Origin: Theropithecus gelada
Lineage: Eukaryota > Chordata > Mammalia > Primates > Cercopithecidae
Reading direction: 5' to 3'
DNA length: 64,000 nt
NCBI RefSeq assembly: GCF_003255815.1
Contig: NC_037669.1
Location: forward strand, 128,383,641-128,447,640
Shown piece by piece: positions 14,258-24,448 of the stretch. The stretch's first letter is position 1. Each line of letters opens with the position of its first letter. The position numbers and the translations under genes were made by a program. Under the pieces are notes generated by a model, which was given only the letters and a program-made list of their open reading frames with translations, was not told where the DNA came from and made no database searches.

Positions 14258-14357
14258 GTAAATCATGTAAAACTCCTCCAGATCCAGTGAATGGCATGGT
14301 GCACGTGATCACAGACATCCAGGTTGGATCCAGAATCAACTATTCTTGTACTACAGG
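14258..14357 (+). CDS. CR1: CR1 exon: first half of SCR9/SCR16-type module
   Basis: A 100-nt exon (phase 1 in, phase 2 out) for the N-terminal half of a split [23 protein letters not shown] to [10 protein letters not shown]. It has the first two cysteines of the module and an N-Y-S sequon. The second SCR of every long homologous repeat in CR1 is encoded by two exons, and this arrangement is reproduced here. The donor is GG|GTGAGT. The other half lies 5.7 kb downstream at 20,026. The segment belongs to the C3b-binding/cofactor region in the human receptor. Confidence 0.92.
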
Positions 14358-14749
14358 GTGAGTTGGCAGCAACATCTCTTGGTTTAAGAGTCCAGCACAG
14401 CAATACTACCTTCTAGCCACATCTCAGGAAGGAAACTAGGCTACTGCCACCTGCTCTTAAGAGGTTTGAACACAGGTCTTAACTCCTGATGGAAATGAAC
14501 AACGATAGGAGAAGATTAGGGGAATATCTGTATCCTTGCTGGAAACCAGGGCAATGCACATATAAAGAGTATGCCGTTCACTGGATGGGAAGGAAAAATA
14601 ATTAGAAGTGTAGTAGTCAAAGCCCACAAACTACCCTAACCCAGAGTAGACACTGCTGGAAAAAAGGGAAGGGCATGTAGTGGCTGTGTGAGAGAACAAA
14701 TCTTAATGATAACAGCATGATCACTTGCTTGGGCTGCCCTCAGAAAGTA

Positions 14750-17109
14750 CAGTCCTTCCTCATTTTAATGTACTTTGCAGATGTTATGCTTTTTATAAAT
14801 TGAAGGCTTGTGGCAACGCTACGATAAGTATGTCAGTCGCATCATTTATCCAACAGCGTGTGTTCACTTTGTGTCTCTGTGTAGCATTTTGATTATTCTC
14901 ACAATATCCCAGATGTTTTCATTATTATCATGTCTGTGATAGTATGTGTCATCAGTGATCTTTCATGTGACTATTGTCATTGTTTGGGGTCCCTACAAAC
15001 TGCACCCATATGAGACAGAAAACTTAACCAATAAATGTGCGTGCTTTTACTGCTCCATAGACTAGACATTCTACTTCTCTCTCCCTCTCTTCAGGACTCC
15101 CTAATCCCTGAGACACAATAATACTACAATTAGGCCACTTAATAGCCCTACACTGACATGAAGGGAGGAGTCATGCATCTCTTACTTGAAATCAAAAGCT
15201 AGGGATGATTAAGCTTACTGAGGACGATATGTTGAAAACCAAGATAGGCCAAAAGCCATTCCTCATGTGCCAAACAGCTAGAGAGTTGTAAAGGCAAAGC
15301 AAAAGTACTTGAAGGAAATATAAAGTACTGTTCCAGTGAACACATGAATAATAAAACGTGAAACAGCCTTATTGCTGATAGGGAAGAAGTTTTAGTGGTC
15401 TACACACAAGATCAAACTAGACACATTTGAAGCCAAAGCCTAATCCTGAGCAAGGCCCTAACTCTCTTCAATTCTATGAAGGCTGCCAGAGGTAAGGAAG
15501 CTGCAGAAAAGAAGCTGGAAGCTAGCAGAGGTTGATTCCTGAGGTTTAAGGAAAGAAGCCCTCTCCATAACATTAAGGTCGAAGGTAAAGCAGCAAGTGC
15601 TCATGTAGAAGCTGCAGCAAGTTATCTAGAAGATCTAGCTAAGATCATGGATGAAGGTGTTACACTAAATAACAGATTTTCCATGTAGACAAAACAGTCA
15701 TCTGTTGGACTTTCATAGCTAGAGAGGAGAAGTTAATGCCTGGCTTCAGAGCTTCAAAGAACAGGCTGACTTTTTAGGAGCTAATGCCGTTGGTGACTTT
15801 GAGTTGAAGCCAAAGCTTACTGACCATTCTAAAAATTCTAGGTCCCATAAGTATTATGCTAAATGTACCTTCCCTGTGTCTATAAATGCAACAACAAAGC
15901 CTGATAACATAGGTATGTTTGCAACATGCTTTACTGAATATTTTAAGTCCACTGTTGAGATCTAGTGCTCAGAAAAACAGATTCCTTTCAAAATATTACT
16001 GCTCATTGACATTACACCTAGACAGCCAAGAGCTCTAATGGAGATGGACACAGAGATGAATGGAGTTTTCCTGCCTGCTGACCACAGCGGCCATTCTGCA
16101 GACCATGGCTGAAGGAGTAATTTTGACTTTCAAGTTTCATTATTTAAGAAACACATTTTGTAAGGCCAGTTCCCACAGACAGTAATTCCTCTGATGGATC
16201 TGAGCAAAGTAAGTTGACAACTGCTGGAAAGAATTCATCATTCTACATATAATTAAAAACATTCATGATTCATGGGAAGAGGTTAAAATATCAACATTAA
16301 CAGGAGTTTGGTAGAAGTTAATTCCAACCTTCACGGCTGACTTTAAGAGGTTCAACACTTCAGCAGAGGAAATAACTGCAGATGTGGTGGAAATAGCAAG
16401 AGAACTACAGTCAGAAATGGAACCTGAAGATGTGACTGAATTGCTACAAATTCATGATCAAAGTTGAACAGATGAGGAGTTCCTTCTTATGAATGAGCAG
16501 AGAAAGTGTTTTGTTTTTTTGGGTTTTTTTTGTTTTTTTTTTTTGAGGTGGAGTCTCTTCCTGGTGAAGATGACATGAGCATTGTGAAAATGACGACAAA
16601 GGATTTAGAATATTACATAAACTCAGTTGATAAAGCAGCAGCAGTATCTGGGAGGATTGACTCCAATTTTGAAAGCAGTTCAGAGGGTAAAATGTTATCA
16701 AATAGCATTGCATGCTAGAAAAATCTTTTGTGAAAGGAAGAGTCAATCAATACAGCAACTGTATTGTTGTCTCAGCTTAAGAAATAGCCACAGCCACCCT
16801 AGCCTTCAGCAACCACCGCCCTGAGCAGTCAGCAGCCATCAATCTTGAGGCAAGACCCTCCACCAGCAAAAAGATTACGACTGATTGAAGGTCAGATAAT
16901 CTTTAGCATTTTTTATCAATAAACCATTTTTTAAAGTATGACTTTTCTCAGACATAATTCTATTTCACACTTAATAGACTACCGTATAGTACAAACACAA
17001 CTTTTAGATTCACTGAGAAATCAAAAAATTCATATGACTCATCTGTTGTGATATTTGTTTTATTGTGGTGTTCTGGAACTGAACCTGCAATATCCTTGAG
17101 GAATGTCTG
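14750..17109 (+). mobile_element. Near-full-length Tigger1 DNA transposon
   Basis: A 2.36-kb element with matching ends: CAGTCCTTCCTCATTTTA at the left, and its imperfect inverse TGAGGAATGTCTG at the right, flanked by TA on both sides (14,748-14,749 and 17,110-17,111), as for pogo/Tigger. The interior follows the Tigger1 transposase region (for example GAAGCTGCAGCAAGTTATC and CAGACCATGGCTGAAGGAG), but the frame is broken many times. A T-rich expansion sits at 16,508-16,545. The element is inactive and predates the split of anthropoid primates by family age. Confidence 0.88.
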
Positions 17110-17112
17110 TAA

Positions 17113-17552
17113 CACAAAATGGGCGGCTTAATACAACAGAAGTTTTTGGAGTTCTATTCTAGAGGATGGAAGTCCAAAATCAAGGTGTTGGCAGGGCCAT
17201 GCTCCCTCTGAATCCTGTAGGGTAGAATCCTTCATTGCGTCTTCCAGCTTCTGGAGCCCCAGGCTTTCCTTGGCGTGTGGCAGTGGAACTCCAATTTGTT
17301 CTGTCCCGCTCCTCGCATGGCCATCTTCCCTCTGGGTCTGTGTCCTCATATGCTGTTCTCCTCTCTGTGCATGTTTCTGTTCAAAGTTTTCCCTTTTTAT
17401 GACACCTGTCACATTGGATTAGGGCCTACCTTAATGACCTCATCTTAACTTGATTGCATCTGCAAAGACTGTATTTCCAAATAAGATCACATCCACAGAG
17501 ACTGGGGGTTAAGACTTCAACATATCTGGGGGAGGCACTTCAACCTACAACA
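17113..17552 (-). mobile_element. MLT1-type MaLR LTR, reversed
   Basis: The sequence reads as the reverse complement of an MLT1 LTR: GGCGGCTTAATACAACAGAAG, then GATGGAAGTCCAAAATCAAGG, then GGATTAGGGCCTACCTTAATG and AAGACTTCAACATATCTGG. It abuts the right end of Tigger1. Confidence 0.78.
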
Positions 17553-17790
17553 GAGCCCCATTGAAAATGTCAAGCGTCAGGTGCTCACAGCGCACGGCCC
17601 AGCTGTTGGTGCTCAGCCTTGCTCAGCACACAGTGGAGGCTCTGCCTCAATCTCACTCTTCACTGGAACAGCTAAGCCAGGTAGTGAATAAGGGCTACAT
17701 TTGTGCCACTGCAACCAATACTGAAAGGAGAATTGTGGTGTCCAGCACATATGCCAGCCTAGACCTCACAGACCATAGCACATAGAATCT
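17553..17790. other. Unassigned block, moderately GC-rich
   Basis: About 240 nt of less AT-rich sequence with a 74-codon ORF (17,561-17,785). I do not recognise a protein or repeat. A T tract follows at 17,829-17,843. Confidence 0.35.
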
Positions 17791-18184
17791 GACAAAGTAA
17801 AATTAGAATAAATCCAATATCTCCTTTACTTTTTTTTTTTTTTGAGCGTTTTTAAATACAATTGATAAGTTTCCTGACTGTACCCTCCTCATCTTGCATT
17901 GCTGAATAAGGGGGGAACCTCTCTAAGGCATACAGCAGAAAACCATTGAGCTTATGACTAGACACAGGAAATACATGTAAAAGAGACCAGTCTGAAAAAT
18001 CAGGAGAAATTTTACAAAAGAGATTTACTGCCAAGAAACCAGGCAAACTTTCAGAACACTCTCCTTTTCATATTGGTAACAAGATTCAATTGTACAAATA
18101 CTTCTGTGAAACTAGCCATGAAGTTTGTATGTGAATGAATATATGTATTCCATGTGTTTATATATTTCATTTCATACATGTGAT

Positions 18185-18217
18185 ATATATATACATAAAT
18201 ATATATATATATATCTC
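18185..18217. repeat. AT-rich microsatellite
   Basis: Tandem TA units with a short ACATAA interruption. Confidence 0.85.
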
Positions 18218-18306
18218 ACAATGAATATTGCAGAAAATTAAAGCAAAGAGTAAGAGGAGTTAACCAAATTTTCCCTGAATGCAGCGGGGAAAGCTGAAAA
18301 GGAGAA

Positions 18307-18602
18307 GACAGGCAGGCACAGTGGCTCACACCTGTAATCCCAACACATTGAGAGGCTGAGACAAGAGAACCACTTGAGCCCAGGAGCTCGAGACCAGCCT
18401 GGGCAACATGGCAAAACCCCATCTCTACAAAAAAGTATAAAAATTAGCTGGGCGTGGTGGTGTGTGCCTGTAGTCACAGCTAGGCAGGAGACTGAAGTGG
18501 GAGGATCACCTGAGGCCAGGAGGCTGAGGCTTCAGTGAGCCATGATGGCACCTCTGCACTCCAGCCTGGATGACAGAATGAGATCCTGTCTCCAAAAAGG
18601 AA
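18307..18602 (+). mobile_element. Old Alu (AluJ-like)
   Basis: Full-length dimeric Alu in plus orientation from GGCAGGCACAGTGGCTCAC to GAATGAGATCCTGTCTCC. It is fairly diverged. Confidence 0.85.
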
Positions 18603-19651
18603 AGACATATGTAACACAGTGTCAGGATTCAAAATACATGTAACAAGAATTCTAGAAGGGTAAACAAATAAGCCCATACCTAGCCATCACTAGGGAAACT
18701 TCTGTGTTTCAGGGATAGAGAAAAAAACTCAGATTCCAGAGATAAAATGTGAAAATATAGTACCCGCAAAAGAAATAAATGTATTGGCACCACATTGATT
18801 CTGTACAACACGAAATGGTATAAGGTAGCATTTCTATTGCGCCAAGCTAATATTCACACCTAGAGGCTCCAGACACACATTAAAGGATAAGCAAAGACAC
18901 AAAAATTGTACCATTTAAGTATGCTTCCCAGGCAATTCATGAGCAAATTTTTAAAAAGGAGAATGATGAATTCCAAAAGAAATTTCAGTAAGATAGGATA
19001 TTGGTAAAAAGAAAAAAACAACAATAAAAAAAAAGTACACATAAAAATTTGGCAATGTAATCATAATTTATTAATAATCTCTCTAAACTCATAGAACATA
19101 TCAATAAAACCAGAAAATGTGAGACAGTAACAAAAGGTAGGCTAGACTTACATTACAGAAAAGATGAGTAGACTGACTATATAGAGTTTCACTCTAAAAT
19201 TGAGAAAATAGATTTAAATATCTGTTGTGTGCATATTTATAATATACATGCACACATATAAAATGAAATTCCTCATTGGGAAACATATGAAGTTTAATTT
19301 CCAAATTATTAGAATGACTAAAACAGCTGAATTTATCTCTTCCATATAGCAAGTGAGAGGGAAGGAAAAGGCAAGGAATGCATTTATCTCCTCCACCAGA
19401 AATAAGCCCCCTCATGTTTGGGTCAGGTCATTTTATTCATTGCTTTCTCCACATCCTCATCATTGGGCATCATGAAATCAGTGAAAAAGGCAGTGAAAGA
19501 ATGATGATGAAAGCAAATCAAATGCATCATTTATCTCAATACATGTGGTTTAATCTTCTTGTTGAAAGACAAAGTCTCCTAGACAAGATCAACAGCAACA
19601 AATCTTGTATTATAAAAAACATGTCTCATGTAAGATGACATAGTATTATGC

Positions 19652-19668
19652 ACACACACACACACAAA
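19652..19668. repeat. CA microsatellite
   Basis: Eight tandem CA units. Confidence 0.9.
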
Positions 19669-20025
19669 TTACGGGAAAATGCAAACAAAAAATGGCAGAA
19701 ATAGTATTTAAAGAAAATAGAATTTATGAAAAAAAAATTGTCAAACAGGTCTACAAAATAATTGTTTTATTTTGGCGCCAGGTACAGTCCACAATGAAGC
19801 CAACATATTAAGAAGCAAAGTGGGCCAGGAGAAGTTAGAGCAAAAATATCTCTTTCAATGAGAGAATAGGAAAAAGAAGTAGAAAAGCTGGGAACAACAG
19901 GTAAAGTTTAGGCTAGGCCTTAGACTTCTCCTACATTGTAATCCTTCTGGTTTGCCACATATGCATGCTGTGAGGACGTTGATGAGGCATGTACAGCACA
20001 ATTATTTTCCACTGTTTGCCTTTAG

Positions 20026-20111
20026 GCACCGACTCATTGGTCACTCATCTGCTGAATGTGTCACCTCAGGCAATACAGCCCACTGGAGCACGAAGCCGCC
20101 AATTTGTCAAC
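20026..20111 (+). CDS. CR1: CR1 exon: second half of SCR9/SCR16-type module
   Basis: An 86-nt exon (phase 2 in, phase 1 out) completing the split SCR: G-HRLIGHSSAEC, then VTSGNTAHWSTKPPICQR. It brings the third and fourth cysteines and the conserved tryptophan. Joined to 14,258-14,357 it gives one complete module in frame. Human CR1 as I recall it has IL where this copy has VT (residues after AEC). The donor C|GTGAGT is strong. An ORF reading 5' from here is intronic and not used. Confidence 0.92.
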
Positions 20112-20774
20112 GTGAGTTGAAGTCTCTTTCCCCATTCACCCCACTGTTTAATCCTAGAGTTGACCTCCTAGAATCACAAAGAATGAATCTCATCCCTCTT
20201 GGAAATGGTATCCTTCTGATATTTGAAGAATCCAGTCATATCCTTAGAATGGCTCACAGCATCCCAAACTTCCACCTTCACCTAGAAATGCGTTTTTGTT
20301 TTTTTCTTATCTCAAGGTCTAATTTATTTTAAACTAGTCTTGAACTCATTTAAACAGCCCCCAATTTCCTCCTCTGTTGGTTGAACATCCGCAGTTTGAA
20401 GAGCATTTTCTTCACTGAAGTCAACAAATACAAAGTCAGTGAAATAACCCCTATATCCTCTCTGCAAGCTCTTAGTATCACATCGGATATTCAAGCCATG
20501 CAGCTCTTTCTTCCTTCTTATTCTTTGTCTAAACAGGATCATGCCATCTTCCCTGTGAGTTGTTTGGAAGATGAGCTTTCTACATTTTGGGGAGCAAAGG
20601 GAATGAGCAATTGCAAGCTAAAAAGGAATATAAAATGTGTATAATCCTGCATTTGGTGATGGTGTGAGGAAATCAGCAATTTCAAACCCAGTTGGTGGGA
20701 GGATAAGTAGGAACCAACTTTGTAGAAGGTCAACATACTGGCTGGGCACTGCCCCACAGTAGAGTAGGACACAG

Positions 20775-20834
20775 TATTCAGTTCTTCCACGATCAGACGA
20801 GATTGGGCGCATTCAGGGTGGTATGGCTGTAGAT
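20775..20834 (-). pseudogene. 5S rRNA pseudogene, 5' fragment
   Basis: On the minus strand the sequence begins ATCTACAGCCATACCACCCT and continues with GCGCCCAATCTCGTCTGATCG. This matches the first 45-50 nt of vertebrate 5S rRNA with a few C-to-T type changes. Similarity fades beyond about 20,785 and the internal promoter boxes are missing. It is a truncated retro-copy and not a functional gene. Confidence 0.8.
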
Positions 20835-20966
20835 CAGTATCCAGTTATTTTTATTACTTCTGAATCTGTAAGTATCTTGTTTATTCTATGTAATGTTGTA
20901 TATTTGTGCTTTGTCTTTATTAGTTCTGCCAGAGTTTTTGGTCTTATTATTTAATAAAGATGCTAT

Positions 20967-21262
20967 ACTGAGCCGTGTGTGGTGACTCAAACTTGTAATC
21001 CCAGCACTTTGGGAGGACTAGGTGAGCAGATAGCTTGAGCCCAGGAGTTCGAGACCAGCTTGTACAACATGGTGAAACCCTGTCTCTCCAAAAAATACAA
21101 AAACCAAACAGGCATGGTGGCACACGCCTATAGTCCCAACTACTCGGGAGACTGAGAGGTGGGAGGATTGCTTGAGCCAGAGAGGTTGAGGCTGCAATGA
21201 GCCATGATCGGGCCACTGCACTCCAGCCTGGGCAGCAGAGCAAGACCCTGTCTCAAAAAAAA
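20967..21262 (+). mobile_element. Alu, old
   Basis: Dimeric Alu from GAGCCGTGTGTGGTGACTC to CAAGACCCTGTCTC with a short A tail. Confidence 0.87.
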
Positions 21263-21404
21263 TGCTATGCTATATGCTTTATTATATTAATATCCAATAC
21301 CACAAAGGCAAGTGCCTTCTATAGAGAGAGAACTAAATTAATAATGGTGAGATAACATAGTTAAATTCTCATTTAGCAGGAGAAATAAAAACATAGACTA
21401 TAGG

Positions 21405-21702
21405 CTAGGCGCAGTGGCTCATGCCTGTAATCCCAGTACATTGGGAGGCTGAGGCGGGCAGATCACTTGAGGTCAGGAGCTTGAGACCAGCCTGGTCAAT
21501 ATGGTGAAACTCCATCTCCACTAAAAATCCAAAAGTTAGCCATGTGTGGTGCTGCATGCCTCTAATCCCAGCTACTCAGGAAGCTGAGGCAGGAAACTCG
21601 CTTCAACTTGGGAGATGGGGGTTGCAGTGAGCTGAGATCATGCTACTGCACTCCAGCCTGGGGAACAGAGTGAGACTCTGTTAAAAAAAAAAACAAGAAA
21701 TA
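21405..21702 (+). mobile_element. Alu (AluS-like)
   Basis: Dimeric Alu from GGCTAGGCGCAGTGGCTCATG to GAGTGAGACTCTG with an A-rich tail. Confidence 0.88.
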
Positions 21703-21911
21703 AAAAGTGGGCTCTAATAATATGTAGACACATTTAGTGAAATAAGGCTAACTGAGTAGAGCAGAACTCATAATATTTTACAACTGTAAGAACATGTCTG
21801 TACATTAGCAAATATTAGATGAGAATAATATTGTCAATATTTACATCTGGTAATTTGGAATTTTAAAAAAACTGTTAGCAAAATTTACTGTAAAGTGTAA
21901 TTATTAGAAAC

Positions 21912-22196
21912 CAGGCTGGATGCGGTGGCTCACGCTTATAATCCCAGCACTTTGAAAGTCCAAGGCAAGCAGATTGTTTGAGGCCAGGAGTTCAAGACTA
22001 ACCTGCCCAACATGGCCAAATCCCATCTCTACTAAAAATAGAAAAATAAACCAGACACAGTGGTGCATGCCTGTGACCCCAGCTACTCGGGAAGTTGAGG
22101 TGGGAGGATTGCTGGACCTGGGAAGTGGAGGCTGCAGTGATCCGAGATAGTGCACTGCACTCCAGCCTGGGTGACAGCAAGACTCTGTCCCAAGGT
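21912..22196 (+). mobile_element. Alu next to the SCR10/11 exon
   Basis: Dimeric Alu from AGGCTGGATGCGGTGGCTCAC to GCAAGACTCTGTCCC. It ends about 35 nt upstream of the exon at 22,231. The tail has degenerated to TTTTGTTTTGG-type sequence. Confidence 0.87.
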
Positions 22197-22230
22197 TTTG
22201 TTTTGGTTAACTTGCTGTCTCCTTTTCCAG

Positions 22231-22550
22231 GAATTCCTTGTGGGCTACCCCCACCCATCGCTAATGGAGATTTCATTAGCACCAACAGAGAGTATTTTCA
22301 CTACGGATCAGTGGTGACCTACCGCTGCAATCTTGGAAGCGGAAGGAAAAAGCTGTTTGAGCTCGTGGGTGAGCCTTCCATATACTGCACCAGCAAAGAT
22401 GACCAAGTGGGCATCTGGAGCGGCCCGGCCCCTCAGTGCATTATACCTAACAAATGTATGCCTCCAAATGTGGAAAATGGAATATTGGTATCTGTCAACA
22501 GAAGCTTATTTTCCTTAAATGAAGTTGTGGAGTTTAGGTGTCAGCCTGGC
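22231..22550 (+). CDS. CR1: CR1 exon: SCR10+11 (or 17+18), cut by a fold-back
   Basis: This exon encodes two consecutive SCRs, as in the human gene. The first is complete (IPCGLPPPIANGDFISTN to WSGPAPQC, four cysteines). The second starts IIPNKCMPPNVENGILVSVN and reaches VVEFRCQPG. An N-R-S sequon lies in the second. The acceptor is TCTCCTTTTCCAG (22,230). After QPG the proper continuation (FVMKGP...) is lost on the plus strand, because the sequence folds back into an inverted copy of itself at 22,551. The exon therefore has no donor here. The break is more likely an assembly or cloning artefact than a mutation. Confidence 0.9.
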
Positions 22551-22581
22551 ATTGCACACGGCGGGGTCCTTTCATGACAAA
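22551..22581 (-). other. 31-nt fold-back spacer
   Basis: Read on the minus strand, this spacer supplies the missing next codons of the CR1 exon (F-V-M-K-G-P-R-R-V-Q-C). It is the loop of a 250-bp palindrome. Confidence 0.9.
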
Positions 22582-22831
22582 GCCAGGCTGACACCTAAAC
22601 TCCACAACTTCATTTAAGGAAAATAAGCTTCTGTTGACAGATACCAATATTCCATTTTCCACATTTGGAGGCATACATTTGTTAGGTATAATGCACTGAG
22701 GGGCCGGGCCGCTCCAGATGCCCACTTGGTCATCTTTGCTGGTGCAGTATATGGAAGGCTCACCCACGAGCTCAAACAGCTTTTTCCTTCCGCTTCCAAG
22801 ATTGCAGCGGTAGGTCACCACTGATCCGTAG
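22582..22831 (-). pseudogene. CR1: Inverted 250-nt copy of the CR1 SCR10/11 exon
   Basis: This is the exact reverse complement, by eye over all 250 nt, of 22,301-22,550. On the minus strand it is open from VVTYRC through VEFRCQPGFVMKGPRR, then runs into the fold and stops. It starts in mid-exon at an N run, so it carries no splice acceptor. The lack of divergence points to an artefact or a very recent event and not an old duplicate exon. Confidence 0.92.
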
Positions 22832-23018
22832 NNNNNNNNNNNNNNNNNNNNNNNNNNNNNNNNNNNNNNNNNNNNNNNNNNNNNNNNNNNNNNNNNNNNN
22901 NNNNNNNNNNNNNNNNNNNNNNNNNNNNNNNNNNNNNNNNNNNNNNNNNNNNNNNNNNNNNNNNNNNNNNNNNNNNNNNNNNNNNNNNNNNNNNNNNNNN
23001 NNNNNNNNNNNNNNNNNN
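22832..23018. other. Assembly gap (187 N)
   Basis: Undetermined bases between the inverted CR1 copy and an L1 3' end. Confidence 1.
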
Positions 23019-23757
23019 ATGCAAATCAAAACCACAATGAGATACCATCTCACACCAGTTAGAATGGCGATCATTAAAAAGTCAGGAAACAACAGGTGCT
23101 GGAGAGGATGTGGAGAAATAGGAACACTTTTACACTGCTGGTGGGACTGTAAACTAGTTCAACCATTGCGGAAGACAGTGTGGGGATTCCTCAAGGATCT
23201 AGAACTAGAAATACCATTTGACCCAGTCATCCCATTACTGGATATATACCCAAAGGGTTATAAATCATGCTGCTATAAAGATACATGCACACGTATGTTT
23301 ATTGCGGTACTATTCACAATAGCAAAGACTTGGAACCAACCCAAATGTCCATCAATGACAGACTAGATTAAGAATATGTGGCACATATATACCATGGAAT
23401 ACTATGCAGCCATAAAAAAGGATGAGTTCATGTCCTTTGTAGGGACATGGATGCAGCTGGAAACCATCATTCTCAGCAAACTATCGCAAGAACAGAAAAC
23501 CAAACACCGCATGTTCTCACTTATAGGTGGGAATTGAACAATGAGAACACTTGGGCACAGGAAGGGGAACATCACACACCAGGGCCTGTCATGGGGTGGG
23601 GGGATGGAGGAGGGATAGCCTTAGGAGATACACCTAATGTAAATGACGAATTAATGGGTGCAGCACACCAACATGGCATATGTATACATATGTAACAAAC
23701 CTGCTTGTTGTGTACATGTACCTGAGAACATAAAGTATAATAATAAAAAAAAAAACC
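23019..23757 (+). mobile_element. L1 3' end
   Basis: The last part of L1 ORF2 (from ATGCAAATCAAAACCACAATG) and the 3'UTR with the G-rich tract (about 23,593-23,615), ending TAAAGTATAATAATAAAAAAA. The 5' part is lost in the gap. ORF2 is interrupted at CTAGATTAAG, where the ORF2 frame meets a stop. Confidence 0.92.
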
Positions 23758-24402
23758 TTTTTAAATAAAGACTAGTCATGCCAAAAACAAAAAAAAAACA
23801 AAAAAAAAACTTCTCAAGAGGACTATTTTGATTATCCTGTTTGCAATGAAATGCCATCTTCTCTTCTCATTCCAATTTCCCCTTATCCTGATTTGTTTTT
23901 TCTTTTTATGTAGCACTAAGCTTTTAACTAACTGTATTGTTTATGTTTATACCTTGTCTATTATGTAAACTCTAAAAGGGCAGAGATCTTTGTCTATTTT
24001 GTCATGAATATTGCCCCAGTGCCAAAAGCAGAACACAGTGCACAATATATGTTTGAATGAATAAACTGAAAAGTGATTATTATATTCTTCTTCCATGTAA
24101 TATGACAGAGAAACTTTATTTTAGTAATATTTCTAGTGCAAAGGTTACTTGTACAATGAAACTTTTCATCATTTTACTGCCTCCATCTGTTTTCCACAAC
24201 GTAGATAGAGCAATACTTCCAAGATGTTAACCTAGTGATGTCAGCCCCATCTCCACCCCTCCTCCACTCTGCTTAAGATACCCCAAGTGGCTTTCTATGA
24301 TTTTAGGATTAAGACAGAGTTCTTTGATATGGCCTATAAAGCCCTGCGTGGATTGCTTCTTGCCTGAGCCAGAGTTTTCGCATAAACTATTCTCTCTTCT
24401 TG

Positions 24403-24448
<46 letters not shown>

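Larger units (their letters stand above)
14358..20025 (+). other. Large CR1 intron splitting one SCR
   Basis: Intron of 5,668 nt inside one SCR module. It contains a near-complete Tigger1 (14,750-17,109), a reversed MLT1 LTR (about 17,113-17,552), an unassigned block (17,553-17,790), an old Alu (18,307-18,602), AT and CA microsatellites and about 1.4 kb of unassigned AT-rich DNA (18,603-20,025). The acceptor is TTTGCCTTTAG. Confidence 0.85.
20112..22230 (+). other. CR1 intron rich in Alu
   Basis: Intron of 2,119 nt containing a 5S rRNA pseudogene fragment and three Alus, all plus strand. The last Alu stops only about 35 nt before the next exon, and that short interval holds the candidate branch point (TTGGTTAACTT) and the polypyrimidine tract. 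Confidence 0.85.

Noticed and set aside
16508..16560. T-rich stretch then GAGGTGGAGTCTC taken as an Alu head
   Set aside because: The following bases continue the Tigger1 sequence, so it is a T expansion inside the transposon.
22614..22821. Second CR1 exon on the minus strand as a real antisense gene
   Set aside because: Exact inverted copy without splice acceptor, ending at a fold. See the fold-back finding.
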